A DNA stretch of 64,000 nt. Source: 13-2-20CM-66-19 sp036273735. Its GTDB lineage: Bacteria; Pseudomonadota; Gammaproteobacteria; Steroidobacterales; Steroidobacteraceae. The translations under genes and the position numbers were made by a program. The notes under the pieces are model-generated. The model was not told where the DNA came from and did no database searches. It was given only the letters and a program-made list of their open reading frames with translations. The stretch lies in contig DASUHA010000058.1 of assembly GCA_036273735.1 (NCBI GenBank), positions 45,068-109,067 on the forward strand. Direction: 5' to 3'. Numbering within the stretch: the stretch's first letter is position 1; each line of letters starts with the position of its first letter. This document shows positions 49,886 to 57,074 of the stretch, piece after piece.

Positions 49886-50713
49886 ATGAACGCACAGCCG
49901 CATTTCGATCCACGCACGTATTCGCCGCAGCATTTCAAGTGGCATCTGGACCAGCGTGTCGGGGTAGTGACGCTCAACCGTCCGGACCGCAAGAACCCGC
50001 TGACGTTCGACTCGTACGCAGAGCTGCGAGACCTTTTCCGCGCATTGACTGCAGCGGACCCGGTGCGGGCGCTGGTCATCACCGGCGCCGGAGGCAACTT
50101 CTGCTCGGGCGGCGACGTGCACGAGATCATAGGGCCGCTGACGCAACGGACTCCCGAGGGGCTTCTCGAGTTCACGCGGATGACCGGTGAGGTCGTGAAG
50201 GCAATGCGGGCTTGCCCGCAGCCCATCGTCGCTGCGGTCGATGGCGTGTGCGCCGGTGCCGGCGCCATTCTCGCCATGGTGTCCGACTTCCGGCTCGGCA
50301 CGCCCCGGGCCAGGACGGCCTTCCTCTTCACGCGCGTGGGACTCGCCGGATGTGACATGGGCGCCTGCTCGATTCTGCCGCGGATCATCGGTCAGGGGCG
50401 CGCCTCGGAGCTCCTCTACACCGGCCGCTCGATGTCCGCCGAGGAAGGGCTCGCCTGGGGCTTCTTCAACCGGCTCCTCGCCCCGGAATCGCTGCTCACC
50501 GAGGCCATGTCCCTCGCCGTACAGATCGCCCAGGGCCCGAGCTTCGCGCATGCCATGACCAAGAGGATGCTGCACGCCGAGTGGCATCTGCCGATCGATG
50601 CGGCCATCGATGCCGAAGCCGAGGCGCAGGCCGTCTGCATGCAGACAGAAGACTTCCGTCGTGCGTACCGCGCGTTCGTGGCGAAACAACAGCCGCGGTT
50701 CGAGGGGGACTGA
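49886..50713 (+). CDS. Crotonase-family protein (enoyl-CoA hydratase/ring hydrolase-like)
   Basis: 275 residues from ATG 49886 (further upstream ATGs lie within the MarR gene). Crotonase fold: VVTLNRPDRKNPLTF near 30, oxyanion-hole GGNFCSGGDVHEI near 73 and GVCAGAGAILAMVSDFRLG near 118. The region that normally holds the first catalytic glutamate reads LFTRVGLAG, with no Glu at the expected spot, while the second acidic position seems to be Asp (GCDMGA near 155). This may mean a reaction other than simple hydration, for example hydrolytic ring opening of a cyclic beta-keto-acyl-CoA. Lies between the regulator and the acyl-CoA dehydrogenase genes. Confidence 0.83.
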   Translation: MNAQPHFDPRTYSPQHFKWHLDQRVGVVTLNRPDRKNPLTFDSYAELRDLFRALTAADPVRALVITGAGGNFCSGGDVHEIIGPLTQRTPEGLLEFTRMTGEVVKAMRACPQPIVAAVDGVCAGAGAILAMVSDFRLGTPRARTAFLFTRVGLAGCDMGACSILPRIIGQGRASELLYTGRSMSAEEGLAWGFFNRLLAPESLLTEAMSLAVQIAQGPSFAHAMTKRMLHAEWHLPIDAAIDAEAEAQAVCMQTEDFRRAYRAFVAKQQPRFEGD

Positions 50714-50715
50714 CC

Positions 50716-51939
50716 TTGGCACCCTCCGGCAGCTTCCTCGACTGGCCGTTCTTCACCGCGAGCCATCGCGAGCTCGCAGGCCGCGTGCGCGAATGGGCGG
50801 CGGAACGCCTGGCGGCGCCCGCGACCGCCGAGGATCGCGACTCCGTTGACAGCGCATGTCGACAACTCGTACGCGACCTCGGGCGCGCAGGGTGGACCCG
50901 GTACTGCGCGCCAGCCGAAGGAGTGCACGGCAAGGCGGGTAGTGCTCATGTCGATTTTGACGTCCGCGCTTTGGCCCTCATCCGCGAGACGCTGGCCCGG
51001 CATGACGCACTGGCCGACTTCGCATTCGGCATGCAGGGTCTCGGAAGTGGTGCGATCTCAATCGCCGGCTCGTCGGACCTAAAGGCACGTTACCTCCCGC
51101 GTGTAGTTGCAGGAGAGGCCATTGCGGCATTCGCACTCTCGGAGCCCGACGCCGGTTCCGATGTTGCCGCCCTTCGGTGTCAGGCCACCCGCACACCAGA
51201 TGGATACAAGCTGGACGGCGAAAAGACGTGGATTTCGAACGGCGGTATTGCAGACTTTTATTGCGTATTCGCACGCACGAGCAGCGCCGACGTGCGTCCA
51301 GACGGGACCACCTCCGCTGACGGAATCACGGCCTTCGTCGTGGATGCGGCGACACCCGGGCTGTCGATCTCAAAGCGAATCGATACGATCTCGCCGCATC
51401 CGCTGGCGACCCTGTCCTTTCACGACTGTCCCGTGCCCGCAGGTCAGAGGCTCGGCGCCGAGGGTGACGGGTTCAAGATCGCAATGCGTACGCTCGATGT
51501 CTTCCGAACTTCAGTCGCCGGCGCGGCGGTCGGATTCGCGCAGCGTGCGCTCGATGAGGCACTCGCACATTCCTCGGCGCGGACACTGTTCGGCCGGGCG
51601 CTCGCAGATTTCCAGCTCACCCAGGCTACGCTCGCCGATATGGCGGCAGGGATCGATGCCGCGCGTCTCCTGACGTATCGCGCGGCCTGGCTGCGTGACG
51701 GCGGCGCACGGGCGACTCGAGAGGTCGCCATGGCAAAGATGGTGGCCACCGAGACGGCGCAGCGGGTCATCGATCGTGCCGTGCAGCTGTTCGGGGGCCG
51801 CGGAGTCGCGCGCGGCGAAGTGGTCGAGCGGCTGTATCGCGACATTCGTGCGCTGCGCATCTATGAGGGGGCCACCGAAGTGCAGAAACTGATCATCGGG
51901 CGCGAGCTCATCCGGGACGCCGCGGGGAGACGAAATTGA
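50716..51939 (+). CDS. Acyl-CoA dehydrogenase
   Basis: 407 residues from a TTG at 50716, chosen because a GAGGGGG lies seven bases upstream and the longer frame is only a shadow of the crotonase gene. FAD/substrate motifs are intact: FALSEPDAGSDVAALRC near 140, KTWISNGGIADFYCVFART near 172 and the C-terminal base region LRIYEGATEVQKLIIGREL near 378 with the catalytic glutamate. Typical length for the family. It should oxidise an acyl-CoA of the pathway to the enoyl-CoA, passing electrons to ETF (no ETF gene is visible here). Its stop overlaps the TTG start of the RidA gene. Confidence 0.87.
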   Translation: MAPSGSFLDWPFFTASHRELAGRVREWAAERLAAPATAEDRDSVDSACRQLVRDLGRAGWTRYCAPAEGVHGKAGSAHVDFDVRALALIRETLARHDALADFAFGMQGLGSGAISIAGSSDLKARYLPRVVAGEAIAAFALSEPDAGSDVAALRCQATRTPDGYKLDGEKTWISNGGIADFYCVFARTSSADVRPDGTTSADGITAFVVDAATPGLSISKRIDTISPHPLATLSFHDCPVPAGQRLGAEGDGFKIAMRTLDVFRTSVAGAAVGFAQRALDEALAHSSARTLFGRALADFQLTQATLADMAAGIDAARLLTYRAAWLRDGGARATREVAMAKMVATETAQRVIDRAVQLFGGRGVARGEVVERLYRDIRALRIYEGATEVQKLIIGRELIRDAAGRRN

Positions 51940-52337
51940 GCCTGATGCAATTCCTGCAGCCCGAGGGCTGGCCGCGCCCGTCCGGCTACAGCAACGGCGT
52001 CCTGGCGCAGGGCCGCCAGGTCTTCATTGCCGGCCAGGTGGGCTGGGACCCCCGCAGCGGCAAATTCGAGAGCGCGAGCGTCGCGGATCAGGCCGCGCAG
52101 GCGCTGAAGAACGTGCTCACGGTGCTCGCACAGGCGGGCGGACGGCCCGCGCACATCGTGCGCATGACGTGGTACCTCACCAGCCGCAGCGAATACCTGG
52201 CTCATCTCGAGGAGATCGGCACGGCCTATCGCGAGATCATGGGCAAGCACTTCCCCGCCATGACCGCCGTCGAGGTGACCGCCCTCATCGAGGCCCAGGC
52301 CAACGTGGAAATTGAGGCCACGGCGGTCATCCCTTAA
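51936..52337 (+). CDS. RidA-family protein (enamine/imine deaminase-like)
   Basis: 133 residues from TTG 51936 (TTGA overlap with the previous stop; GGGGAGA well placed). An ATG at 51945 is a less well-spaced alternative. Rid/YjgF/YER057c fold: YSNGVLAQGRQVFIAGQVGWDP near 20, VLTVLAQAGGRPAHIVRMTWYLTSR near 62 and HFPAMTAVEVTALIEAQANVEIEATAVIP at the C-terminus. The Arg of canonical RidA active sites (about R105 in E. coli) appears not to be conserved at TALIEAQA. Family members hydrolyse enamines and imines or related reactive amines. The pathway intermediate after ring reduction is an enamine, so ring deamination is the proposed role. Confidence 0.85.
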   Translation: MSLMQFLQPEGWPRPSGYSNGVLAQGRQVFIAGQVGWDPRSGKFESASVADQAAQALKNVLTVLAQAGGRPAHIVRMTWYLTSRSEYLAHLEEIGTAYREIMGKHFPAMTAVEVTALIEAQANVEIEATAVIP

Positions 52338-52348
52338 CATTGTTGAAG

Positions 52349-52380
52349 CGCTGGATCCGGGCATCCTGCCCGGCCCAGCG
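52349..52380 (+). other. Compound GC-rich hairpin downstream of the RidA gene
   Basis: CGCTGG (52349-52354) pairs with CCAGCG (52375-52380), and inside it CCGGGC (52357-52362) with GCCCGG (52368-52373), leaving an ATCCT loop. No T-run follows. It lies 11 bp after the RidA stop and may act as an mRNA 3' stabiliser or part of a processing or attenuation site. Confidence 0.6.
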
Positions 52381-52381
52381 C

Positions 52382-52415
52382 GTCTCGGGCAAAAAGCGTG
52401 GTTTTTGCCCGAGAC
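52382..52415 (+). other. Perfect 14-bp hairpin between the RidA and glutaryl-CoA dehydrogenase genes
   Basis: GTCTCGGGCAAAAA (52382-52395), loop GCGTGG, then the exact complement TTTTTGCCCGAGAC (52402-52415). The A/T run sits at the loop end of the stem instead of downstream, so it is not a standard rho-independent terminator in either direction. It directly follows the compound hairpin. Could separate expression levels of the two parts of the operon. Confidence 0.65.
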
Positions 52416-52504
52416 TCGGCCACCTGCGGCGGCCGGGCACGTCCCTGTGCCTGAGTCGCCACGCCACGTGGTGCCGCTTTACCTAACGGAAATCGCTAGT
52501 TGTC

Positions 52505-53665
52505 ATGCCCTTGAATCCACTCGATTTGTACGATGTTGCGGGAGCGCTCACCGAAGAGGAGCGCATGGTGCAGGAGTCCGTCGGACGGCTCGTCGATGAC
52601 CGGGTGCTGCCCATCATCCAGAAGTGCTTCGAGGAGCACCGGTTTCCGCGCGAGCTCGTTCCGGAGCTGGCGGCTCTCGGGCTCCTCGGCTCCTCGATCA
52701 AGGGCTACGGTTGCGCGGGCCTCAACGCCATCAGCTATGGCTTGATCTGCCAGGAGCTCGAGCGCGGGGACTCCGGCATCCGCAGCTTCGTCTCGGTGCA
52801 GTCCTCACTTTGCATGTATCCGATCTACGCCTTCGGCTCCGAGGAGCAGAAGCAGAGGTACCTCCCCGGCATGGCCCGCGGTGAGCTCATCGGCTGCTTC
52901 GGGCTCACCGAGCCGCACGGCGGCTCCGATCCCGCCAACATGAAGACCCATGCCAAGCGGCGCGGCAAGGATTGGGTACTGAATGGCTCGAAGATGTGGA
53001 TCACCAATGGCGCCATCGCCAACCTCGCGGTCGTGTGGGCCATGACGGAAGAAGGGATCCGCGGCTTCATCGTCGACAAAGGGACTCCCGGGTTTGCCGC
53101 GCCCGAGATCGAACGGAAATTTTCGCTACGCGCCTCGGTCACCTCGGCGCTCTTCTTCGACAACGTGGTCGTACCGGAGAGCAACGTTCTTCCGGGCGTC
53201 ATGGGCCTCAAGGGTCCTCTCTCCTGCCTGACGCAGGCGCGCTATGGAATCGCCTGGGGTGTGATCGGCGCGGCGCAGGCCTGCCTCGGGCAACTGCTCG
53301 ATTATTCGAAGACCCGCGTCCTCTTCGGGCGACCGCTCGCGCAGAACCAGACGATTCAGGTCCGCCTGGCCGACATGGCGCGGCGCATCACGACCGCGCA
53401 GCTGCTCGCGCTCCAACTCGGTCGCCTGAAGGATGAAGGCAGGATGCAGCCGTCGCACGTCTCACTCGCCAAGTGGAACAACTGCCGCATGGCGCTCGAC
53501 ATTGCTCGGGATTGCCGCGACATGCTGGGTGGCTCCGGGATCAGTGCGGAGTACGTACCCGTGCGTCACATGCTGAACCTCGAGAGCGTCATCACTTACG
53601 AGGGCACGGAGACCATCCACCAGCTCTCCATCGGCCGTGAGCTGACGGGGCTCAACGCGTTCTGA
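52505..53665 (+). CDS. gcdH: Glutaryl-CoA dehydrogenase
   Basis: 386 residues, ATG start. The GCDH-type signatures are very clear: CFGLTEPHGGSDPANMKTHA near 137, WVLNGSKMWITNGAIANLAVVWA near 157, FSLRASVTSALFFDNVVVP near 202 and VITYEGTETIHQLSIGRELTGLNAF at the end, with the catalytic Glu in YEGTETI. The enzyme oxidises and decarboxylates glutaryl-CoA to crotonyl-CoA. It follows the RidA gene after a 167-bp spacer with two strong hairpins, so it may have its own promoter or be separated by processing. It fits as the last dedicated step of the aminobenzoyl-CoA route, though it also serves lysine catabolism. Confidence 0.88.
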   Translation: MPLNPLDLYDVAGALTEEERMVQESVGRLVDDRVLPIIQKCFEEHRFPRELVPELAALGLLGSSIKGYGCAGLNAISYGLICQELERGDSGIRSFVSVQSSLCMYPIYAFGSEEQKQRYLPGMARGELIGCFGLTEPHGGSDPANMKTHAKRRGKDWVLNGSKMWITNGAIANLAVVWAMTEEGIRGFIVDKGTPGFAAPEIERKFSLRASVTSALFFDNVVVPESNVLPGVMGLKGPLSCLTQARYGIAWGVIGAAQACLGQLLDYSKTRVLFGRPLAQNQTIQVRLADMARRITTAQLLALQLGRLKDEGRMQPSHVSLAKWNNCRMALDIARDCRDMLGGSGISAEYVPVRHMLNLESVITYEGTETIHQLSIGRELTGLNAF

Positions 53666-53674
53666 AAGAATTGA

Positions 53675-54160
53675 TCAGGGGAGTTGGTGGCCCGGTGCGA
53701 CGGTTGCCGGTTGGCCCGTGACGGCCGCTGCCGCCGCGGCGAGAAGATATGAGGCTTTGCCAGGGGTTTCCCAGTACTCGGCCCGTTCAGGGGTGACCCG
53801 GAGCACCGACAGCCGCTCGTCATCCAGTCCCTGCGGATACCAGGCTCTCTGCGCGAACTGCCAGAGATCCGCGGCCAGAGCCCTGTCATGCAGGATGCGC
53901 GCATGGCCTGCAACGGCGACGTAGATGTTCTTCGACGGCTCGGCATATCCCAGGCTGACGCGCACGTCGTGAGACAGCTCACGGGCTTTCGGGCTTTGAT
54001 GGTCCGTGAAGAACCAGAGGGTGCCGTCTCCATCGCAGCGTAGCGTTTCGATGGGACGCGTGTGGAGGGTGCCATCGAGGTCGACAGTGGTCAGGAGGCC
54101 CACCCGAATGCTGTCGATGAGCTGCTTGAGTTTGGCGAGGCCACCCTTGTCACTCGTCAC
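53675..54160 (-). CDS. Pyridoxamine-phosphate-oxidase-like flavin-binding split-barrel protein
   Basis: 161 residues, GTG start overlapping the PrnB-like stop (GTGA). The N-terminal segment (LIDSIRVGLLTTVDLDGTLHTRPIETLRCDGDGTLWFFTDH, residues 14-54) and the segment VRVSLGYAEPSKNIYVAVAGHARI match the general-stress-protein-26/PNPOx-like split-barrel family, which binds FMN or FAD. Proteins of this class can act as flavin reductases or F420/FMN enzymes. Coupling to the PrnB-like gene suggests it might support that enzyme, for example as a reductant supplier. It is convergent with the glutaryl-CoA dehydrogenase gene, 9 bp apart. Confidence 0.82.
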   Translation of the reverse strand: MTSDKGGLAKLKQLIDSIRVGLLTTVDLDGTLHTRPIETLRCDGDGTLWFFTDHQSPKARELSHDVRVSLGYAEPSKNIYVAVAGHARILHDRALAADLWQFAQRAWYPQGLDDERLSVLRVTPERAEYWETPGKASYLLAAAAAAVTGQPATVAPGHQLP

Positions 54161-55332
54161 GCCGCCACCGCCGCACGAAGCCTTGCCAGATCAGCATGCC
54201 GGGTCACGATGTCCCGACGATCGGCCGCCACCCGCAGATCCCGCAGCACCTCCAGTGAGCGCAACAGCACGGGAAGTGGCGGTCCGCTCGCAGTGAGGCC
54301 TTGCGTTTGCTCCTCACCGAGCTTCGCGGCCGGCTGCTCGATGAAGCGCTTCACCAGCTGATCGTGGTGCTGGGCGGCGGTTGCTGCGAACAGGTCGCAG
54401 ACGGCGAGAAACGCGCGCGCGTTGCGTTGAAACCAGCCGGCGGCTGCATGCTCTGCAATGAGCTCCAGCAGCTCATCGAGGAGGCTCCTGCGCGACATGC
54501 AGTCCTTCAGCCGCGCCTGGTCCGCCGGCAGCATGAAGAGCATCTTGTCGACCAGGAGCTGACCGTAGTACGGATCGTTCGCCCGGCACAGGCCGAGCAG
54601 CAGATCGATCTCGTTGATCCCGGAGAAATCGCCCGCATTCGCGCCGCGGTACTCCTGGCGGCCCACCCGATATGGCTTGTAGTACGGGCGTACACAATAG
54701 AAGAACCGCTCGACGTCGAGACGTTGCATCAGCCGGGTGTTGGCTTCGGCGGCCTCCTGCAGAGACCGTTTCGCGGCCTCGAACATCACATCCGCGGCGG
54801 GACTCGAGACGCCCAGATGGACGATGCTCGTCAGAGCATCCGCGGTGCGCTGCAGTGAGAGAATGCCGCGCGTGTTCTCATCGATGAACAGGAACTCGTC
54901 ATCGAGGGACGTGAAGCTCTTGCGCAGCCCGGCGCGGGCCCGGTTGTGGGTCGTCAGATGCGCAGTCGCAAATCTCGGCGCCATGCCCAGAGAGGCCCCA
55001 CAGTGAACGGCCAGAGAGGAGGCCTCGGGAAACGGCGAGCGCTCTTCCCGCGCGGGATTCGTCAGCTCGTGCCGCCTCAGGGCGCCAAGGTACATACCCA
55101 CGTTGCCGAGCACGCCGAATGCACTGTCGAAGCCCTCACCCGTGTTACCTTCAGTGCGCAACGCGGCCACGTGAGTGTGCCCTTCGCTGCACAACGCGTC
55201 CTTGATTCGGTCTCCCACCCCCAGCACACGCGCCCGGTCCTGCTGCGCGAAGTAGAGCTCCTCGAGCTCGGTGTTCATCTGCACGAAGGACGTACGAATC
55301 CACTGCTCGAAGGCTTCCGCATTGTTGCTCAT
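54157..55332 (-). CDS. PrnB-family protein (IDO/TDO superfamily, DUF1864)
   Basis: 391 residues from ATG 55332 (the frame remains open upstream without a convincing start). The sequence matches the monodechloroaminopyrrolnitrin synthase PrnB pattern: TEGNTGEGFDSAFGVLGNVGMYLGA near 77, FFYCVRPYYKPYRVGRQEYRGANAGDFSGINEIDLLLGLCRANDPYYGQLLV in the region 225-275. PrnB is a haem protein related to indoleamine/tryptophan 2,3-dioxygenases and acts on (chloro)tryptophan in pyrrolnitrin synthesis. No prnA, prnC or prnD homologue is visible here, so a different product is likely. Proximity to the proposed isatin/anthraniloyl-CoA operons suggests an indole-ring substrate. Upstream spacer carries a palindromic operator-like site. 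Confidence 0.78.
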   Translation of the reverse strand: MSNNAEAFEQWIRTSFVQMNTELEELYFAQQDRARVLGVGDRIKDALCSEGHTHVAALRTEGNTGEGFDSAFGVLGNVGMYLGALRRHELTNPAREERSPFPEASSLAVHCGASLGMAPRFATAHLTTHNRARAGLRKSFTSLDDEFLFIDENTRGILSLQRTADALTSIVHLGVSSPAADVMFEAAKRSLQEAAEANTRLMQRLDVERFFYCVRPYYKPYRVGRQEYRGANAGDFSGINEIDLLLGLCRANDPYYGQLLVDKMLFMLPADQARLKDCMSRRSLLDELLELIAEHAAAGWFQRNARAFLAVCDLFAATAAQHHDQLVKRFIEQPAAKLGEEQTQGLTASGPPLPVLLRSLEVLRDLRVAADRRDIVTRHADLARLRAAVAA

Positions 55333-55354
55333 GGGCAGCCGGGCCCCAGGGGTT

Positions 55355-55406
55355 GTTCTCGGTAATCGGCCGATGTTACAGGCAATATCCGAGAACATTG
55401 TTCTCG
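55355..55406. promoter_or_regulatory. Repeated GTTCTCG half-sites upstream of the PrnB-like gene
   Basis: A perfect 7-bp inverted repeat with 3-bp spacer, CGAGAAC-ATT-GTTCTCG, lies at 55390-55406. A third half-site, GTTCTCGG, lies at 55355-55362 in direct orientation with the right arm. All fall within the 149-bp spacer upstream of the PrnB-like start codon. Probable operator of an unidentified regulator. Confidence 0.5.
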
Positions 55407-55481
55407 CGGGCAGCCACCCTCTCGTTTGCCACAGAACGTTGGTCTGTCCTGGCGGGCCCCGGCAAAACGACAGTTGTCCGG

Positions 55482-55631
55482 CTAAACCACCTTCAGCAGC
55501 GCGAAAATGACCAGGATCACGCCGATCACCACCAGCAGATGGATGGCGGCGAACGTCACCTTCACGGCGAGCCACAGCACCAGCCAGGCGATGATGAATA
55601 CGATTCCGATCACGGAGAGGACTGACTTCAT
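55482..55631 (-). CDS. Small (49-residue) two-helix membrane protein
   Basis: ATG 55631 to TAG; starts MKSVLSVIGIVFIIAW and ends LVVIGVILVIFALLKVV. Two hydrophobic helices separated by a short KVTFAAIHL segment, no charged domain. It looks like the widespread small DUF5670/lmo0937-type membrane proteins, often linked to stress response. A GGGG lies about 8 bases upstream of the ATG. Real but of unknown function; the surrounding Dps and OsmC genes suggest a stress setting. Confidence 0.6.
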   Translation of the reverse strand: MKSVLSVIGIVFIIAWLVLWLAVKVTFAAIHLLVVIGVILVIFALLKVV

Positions 55632-55816
55632 CGAAAACCCCGATCCGGCAACAGTTCTCCAAAGAAGCCTCCGACGAGGGCGCGGTTCCGGACCCGGCAG
55701 CAGATCCCAGGTCCGGGCCCTCGACCGGGCTGGACGGAGGCGCGCGGCTCATCCAGTACCGGCGGGTCCCGGCAACTGCATGGACAGAAGCCCCGCACGC
55801 TTCTTACGCTCTCGAC

Positions 55817-56068
55817 ATGCGAGAGCTGTCCGACGTGAAGAAACTCGATGATCGCTTCGGCCAGTTCCTGGTGCGCGTGAAATGTAAGGCCTGCGGCGGC
55901 TCACGCGACATCGCGGCAGAGGCGCTGGCGCGCCTCGTCGGCTGGTCGATGACTCTCGAGAGCCTCGCGCCGCGGCTGCGCTGCTCGAAGTGCGGCGCCA
56001 AGGGCGCAGCGACGGTGACCCCCGTCGGCCTACCGCGGCCGCGGGGGTTCACCAGCAATCCGCACTAG
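55817..56068 (+). CDS. Small zinc-ribbon protein, unknown function
   Basis: 83 residues with two CxxC pairs, VKCKACGGS near 22 and LRCSKCGAK near 55, as expected for a zinc ribbon. Between them lies a helical segment (DIAAEALARLVGWSMTLESLAPR). Similar short proteins are common in proteobacteria with no assigned role. Its 3' end overlaps the convergent Dps gene by 4 bp. Confidence 0.6.
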   Translation: MRELSDVKKLDDRFGQFLVRVKCKACGGSRDIAAEALARLVGWSMTLESLAPRLRCSKCGAKGAATVTPVGLPRPRGFTSNPH

Positions 56069-56577
56069 CCCTCGGCGTGACGAGTGGCCTCGAACAGGAA
56101 CCACACCCGCCTTTCCGTCTCGTCGATCCAGTTCTCCAACAGGCTCGCGGTGGCTACGTCGCCCAGCTCATCGCAGACCCCATGGAGCTCGCGCATGTAC
56201 ACCGCGAGCTGCTTGTTGTCTTCCCGCAGCTCGGCCAGCATGTCCCTCGGGGTAACGAAGCTCGCATCGTTGTCCTTCAGCCGCTGCAGCTTCGCGATCT
56301 GCCCGATCGACTTCAGTGTTCCGCCGCCGACCTTCCGGGCTCTCTCGGCGATGGGATCGGTCATCTCGTAGACCTGTGTTGCCTGCTCATCCAACAGCAG
56401 GTGCCAGTCGCGAAAGTGTGGACCTGACATGTGCCAGTGGAAGTTCTTCGTCTTGAGATAAAGAGCGAAGGTGTCGGCGAGCAGCGTGGTGAGACCCGGT
56501 GGGATGTCCTTCACCGCATCGGCGCTCAAGCCCGAGGGAGTGCCCAGTGCAGCAGTTCTTCTCGCGTCGGTAGCCAT
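56065..56577 (-). CDS. dps: Dps-family DNA-binding/ferroxidase miniferritin
   Basis: 170 residues. The Dps signature is present: YLKTKNFHWHMSGPHFRDWHLLLDEQATQVYEMTDPIAERARKVGG, about residues 40-85, supplying the inter-subunit ferroxidase ligands (His in NFHWH, His in DWH, Asp/Glu in LLDEQ). The four-helix-bundle length is typical. Dps proteins oxidise and store iron with peroxide and shield DNA. Lies in a short stress-related group with the OsmC-like gene; each seems to be transcribed separately. Confidence 0.9.
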   Translation of the reverse strand: MATDARRTAALGTPSGLSADAVKDIPPGLTTLLADTFALYLKTKNFHWHMSGPHFRDWHLLLDEQATQVYEMTDPIAERARKVGGGTLKSIGQIAKLQRLKDNDASFVTPRDMLAELREDNKQLAVYMRELHGVCDELGDVATASLLENWIDETERRVWFLFEATRHAEG

Positions 56578-56651
56578 TGTCGATTACCTGCCGGTTACAA
56601 TTGAATTACGGTTATCTTCGTGATCGGCTCATCATATCGCCGCAGAAGGCA

Positions 56652-57074
56652 TCAGACGAGCTTCGCGTCCAGGGTGATCTCCGCCTTGAAGAGCTTCGAC
56701 ACCGGACAGTTCTTCTCTGCCTCACCCGCCAGCCGGGCGAAAGCGTCCGCATCGAGGTTGGGGACCTTGGCACGCAGCGTGAGCGCTGACTTGCTGATCT
56801 TGAACCCCTGGCCCTCGGGCTCCAGCGTAACCGCTGCCTCGGTGGCCAGCTCGTCGGCCGAGAAGCCGGCGCGCTCGAGCTGGAAGGCGAGCGCCATGGT
56901 GAAGCACCCGGCGTGCGCCGCCGCGATCAGCTCCTCGGGATTCGTGCCCTTCTCGCTCTCGAAGCGTGTCTTGAAGGAATAAGGCGTCGCCGCCAGGACA
57001 CCGGAATCGCTGGACAGCTCACCCTTGCCTGCGCGGCCCGTGCCACGCCAGATTGCCTTAGCTTTGCGGATCAC
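56652..57074 (-). CDS. OsmC/Ohr-family peroxiredoxin
   Basis: 140 residues from a GTG at 57074 preceded by AGGAG six bases upstream; a longer frame adds ten unlikely residues. The two redox cysteines are visible in AAHAGCFTMALA near 56 and AEKNCPVSKLFKAEI near 120. The N-terminal KAKAIWRGTGRAGKGELSSDSG fits the OsmC subgroup. These enzymes reduce organic hydroperoxides through a Cys-Cys pair, using lipoylated partners. Sequence between its start and the PTS gene end (57075-57349, 275 bp) shows no gene or clear regulatory structure. Confidence 0.88.
   Translation of the reverse strand: MIRKAKAIWRGTGRAGKGELSSDSGVLAATPYSFKTRFESEKGTNPEELIAAAHAGCFTMALAFQLERAGFSADELATEAAVTLEPEGQGFKISKSALTLRAKVPNLDADAFARLAGEAEKNCPVSKLFKAEITLDAKLV

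Noticed and set aside
50581..50715. Upstream extension of the acyl-CoA dehydrogenase to an ATG at 50581
   Set aside because: Lies within the crotonase gene in another frame; the TTG at 50716 has a good ribosome binding site and starts where family similarity begins.
52382..52415. Perfect stem read as an intrinsic terminator
   Set aside because: T residues are within the stem near the loop and no T-run follows on either strand.
55390..55406. CGAGAAC-ATT-GTTCTCG as a LexA (SOS) box
   Set aside because: Spacing is GAAC-N3-GTTC, not the N4 of the Bacillus-type SOS box, and no SOS gene is nearby.
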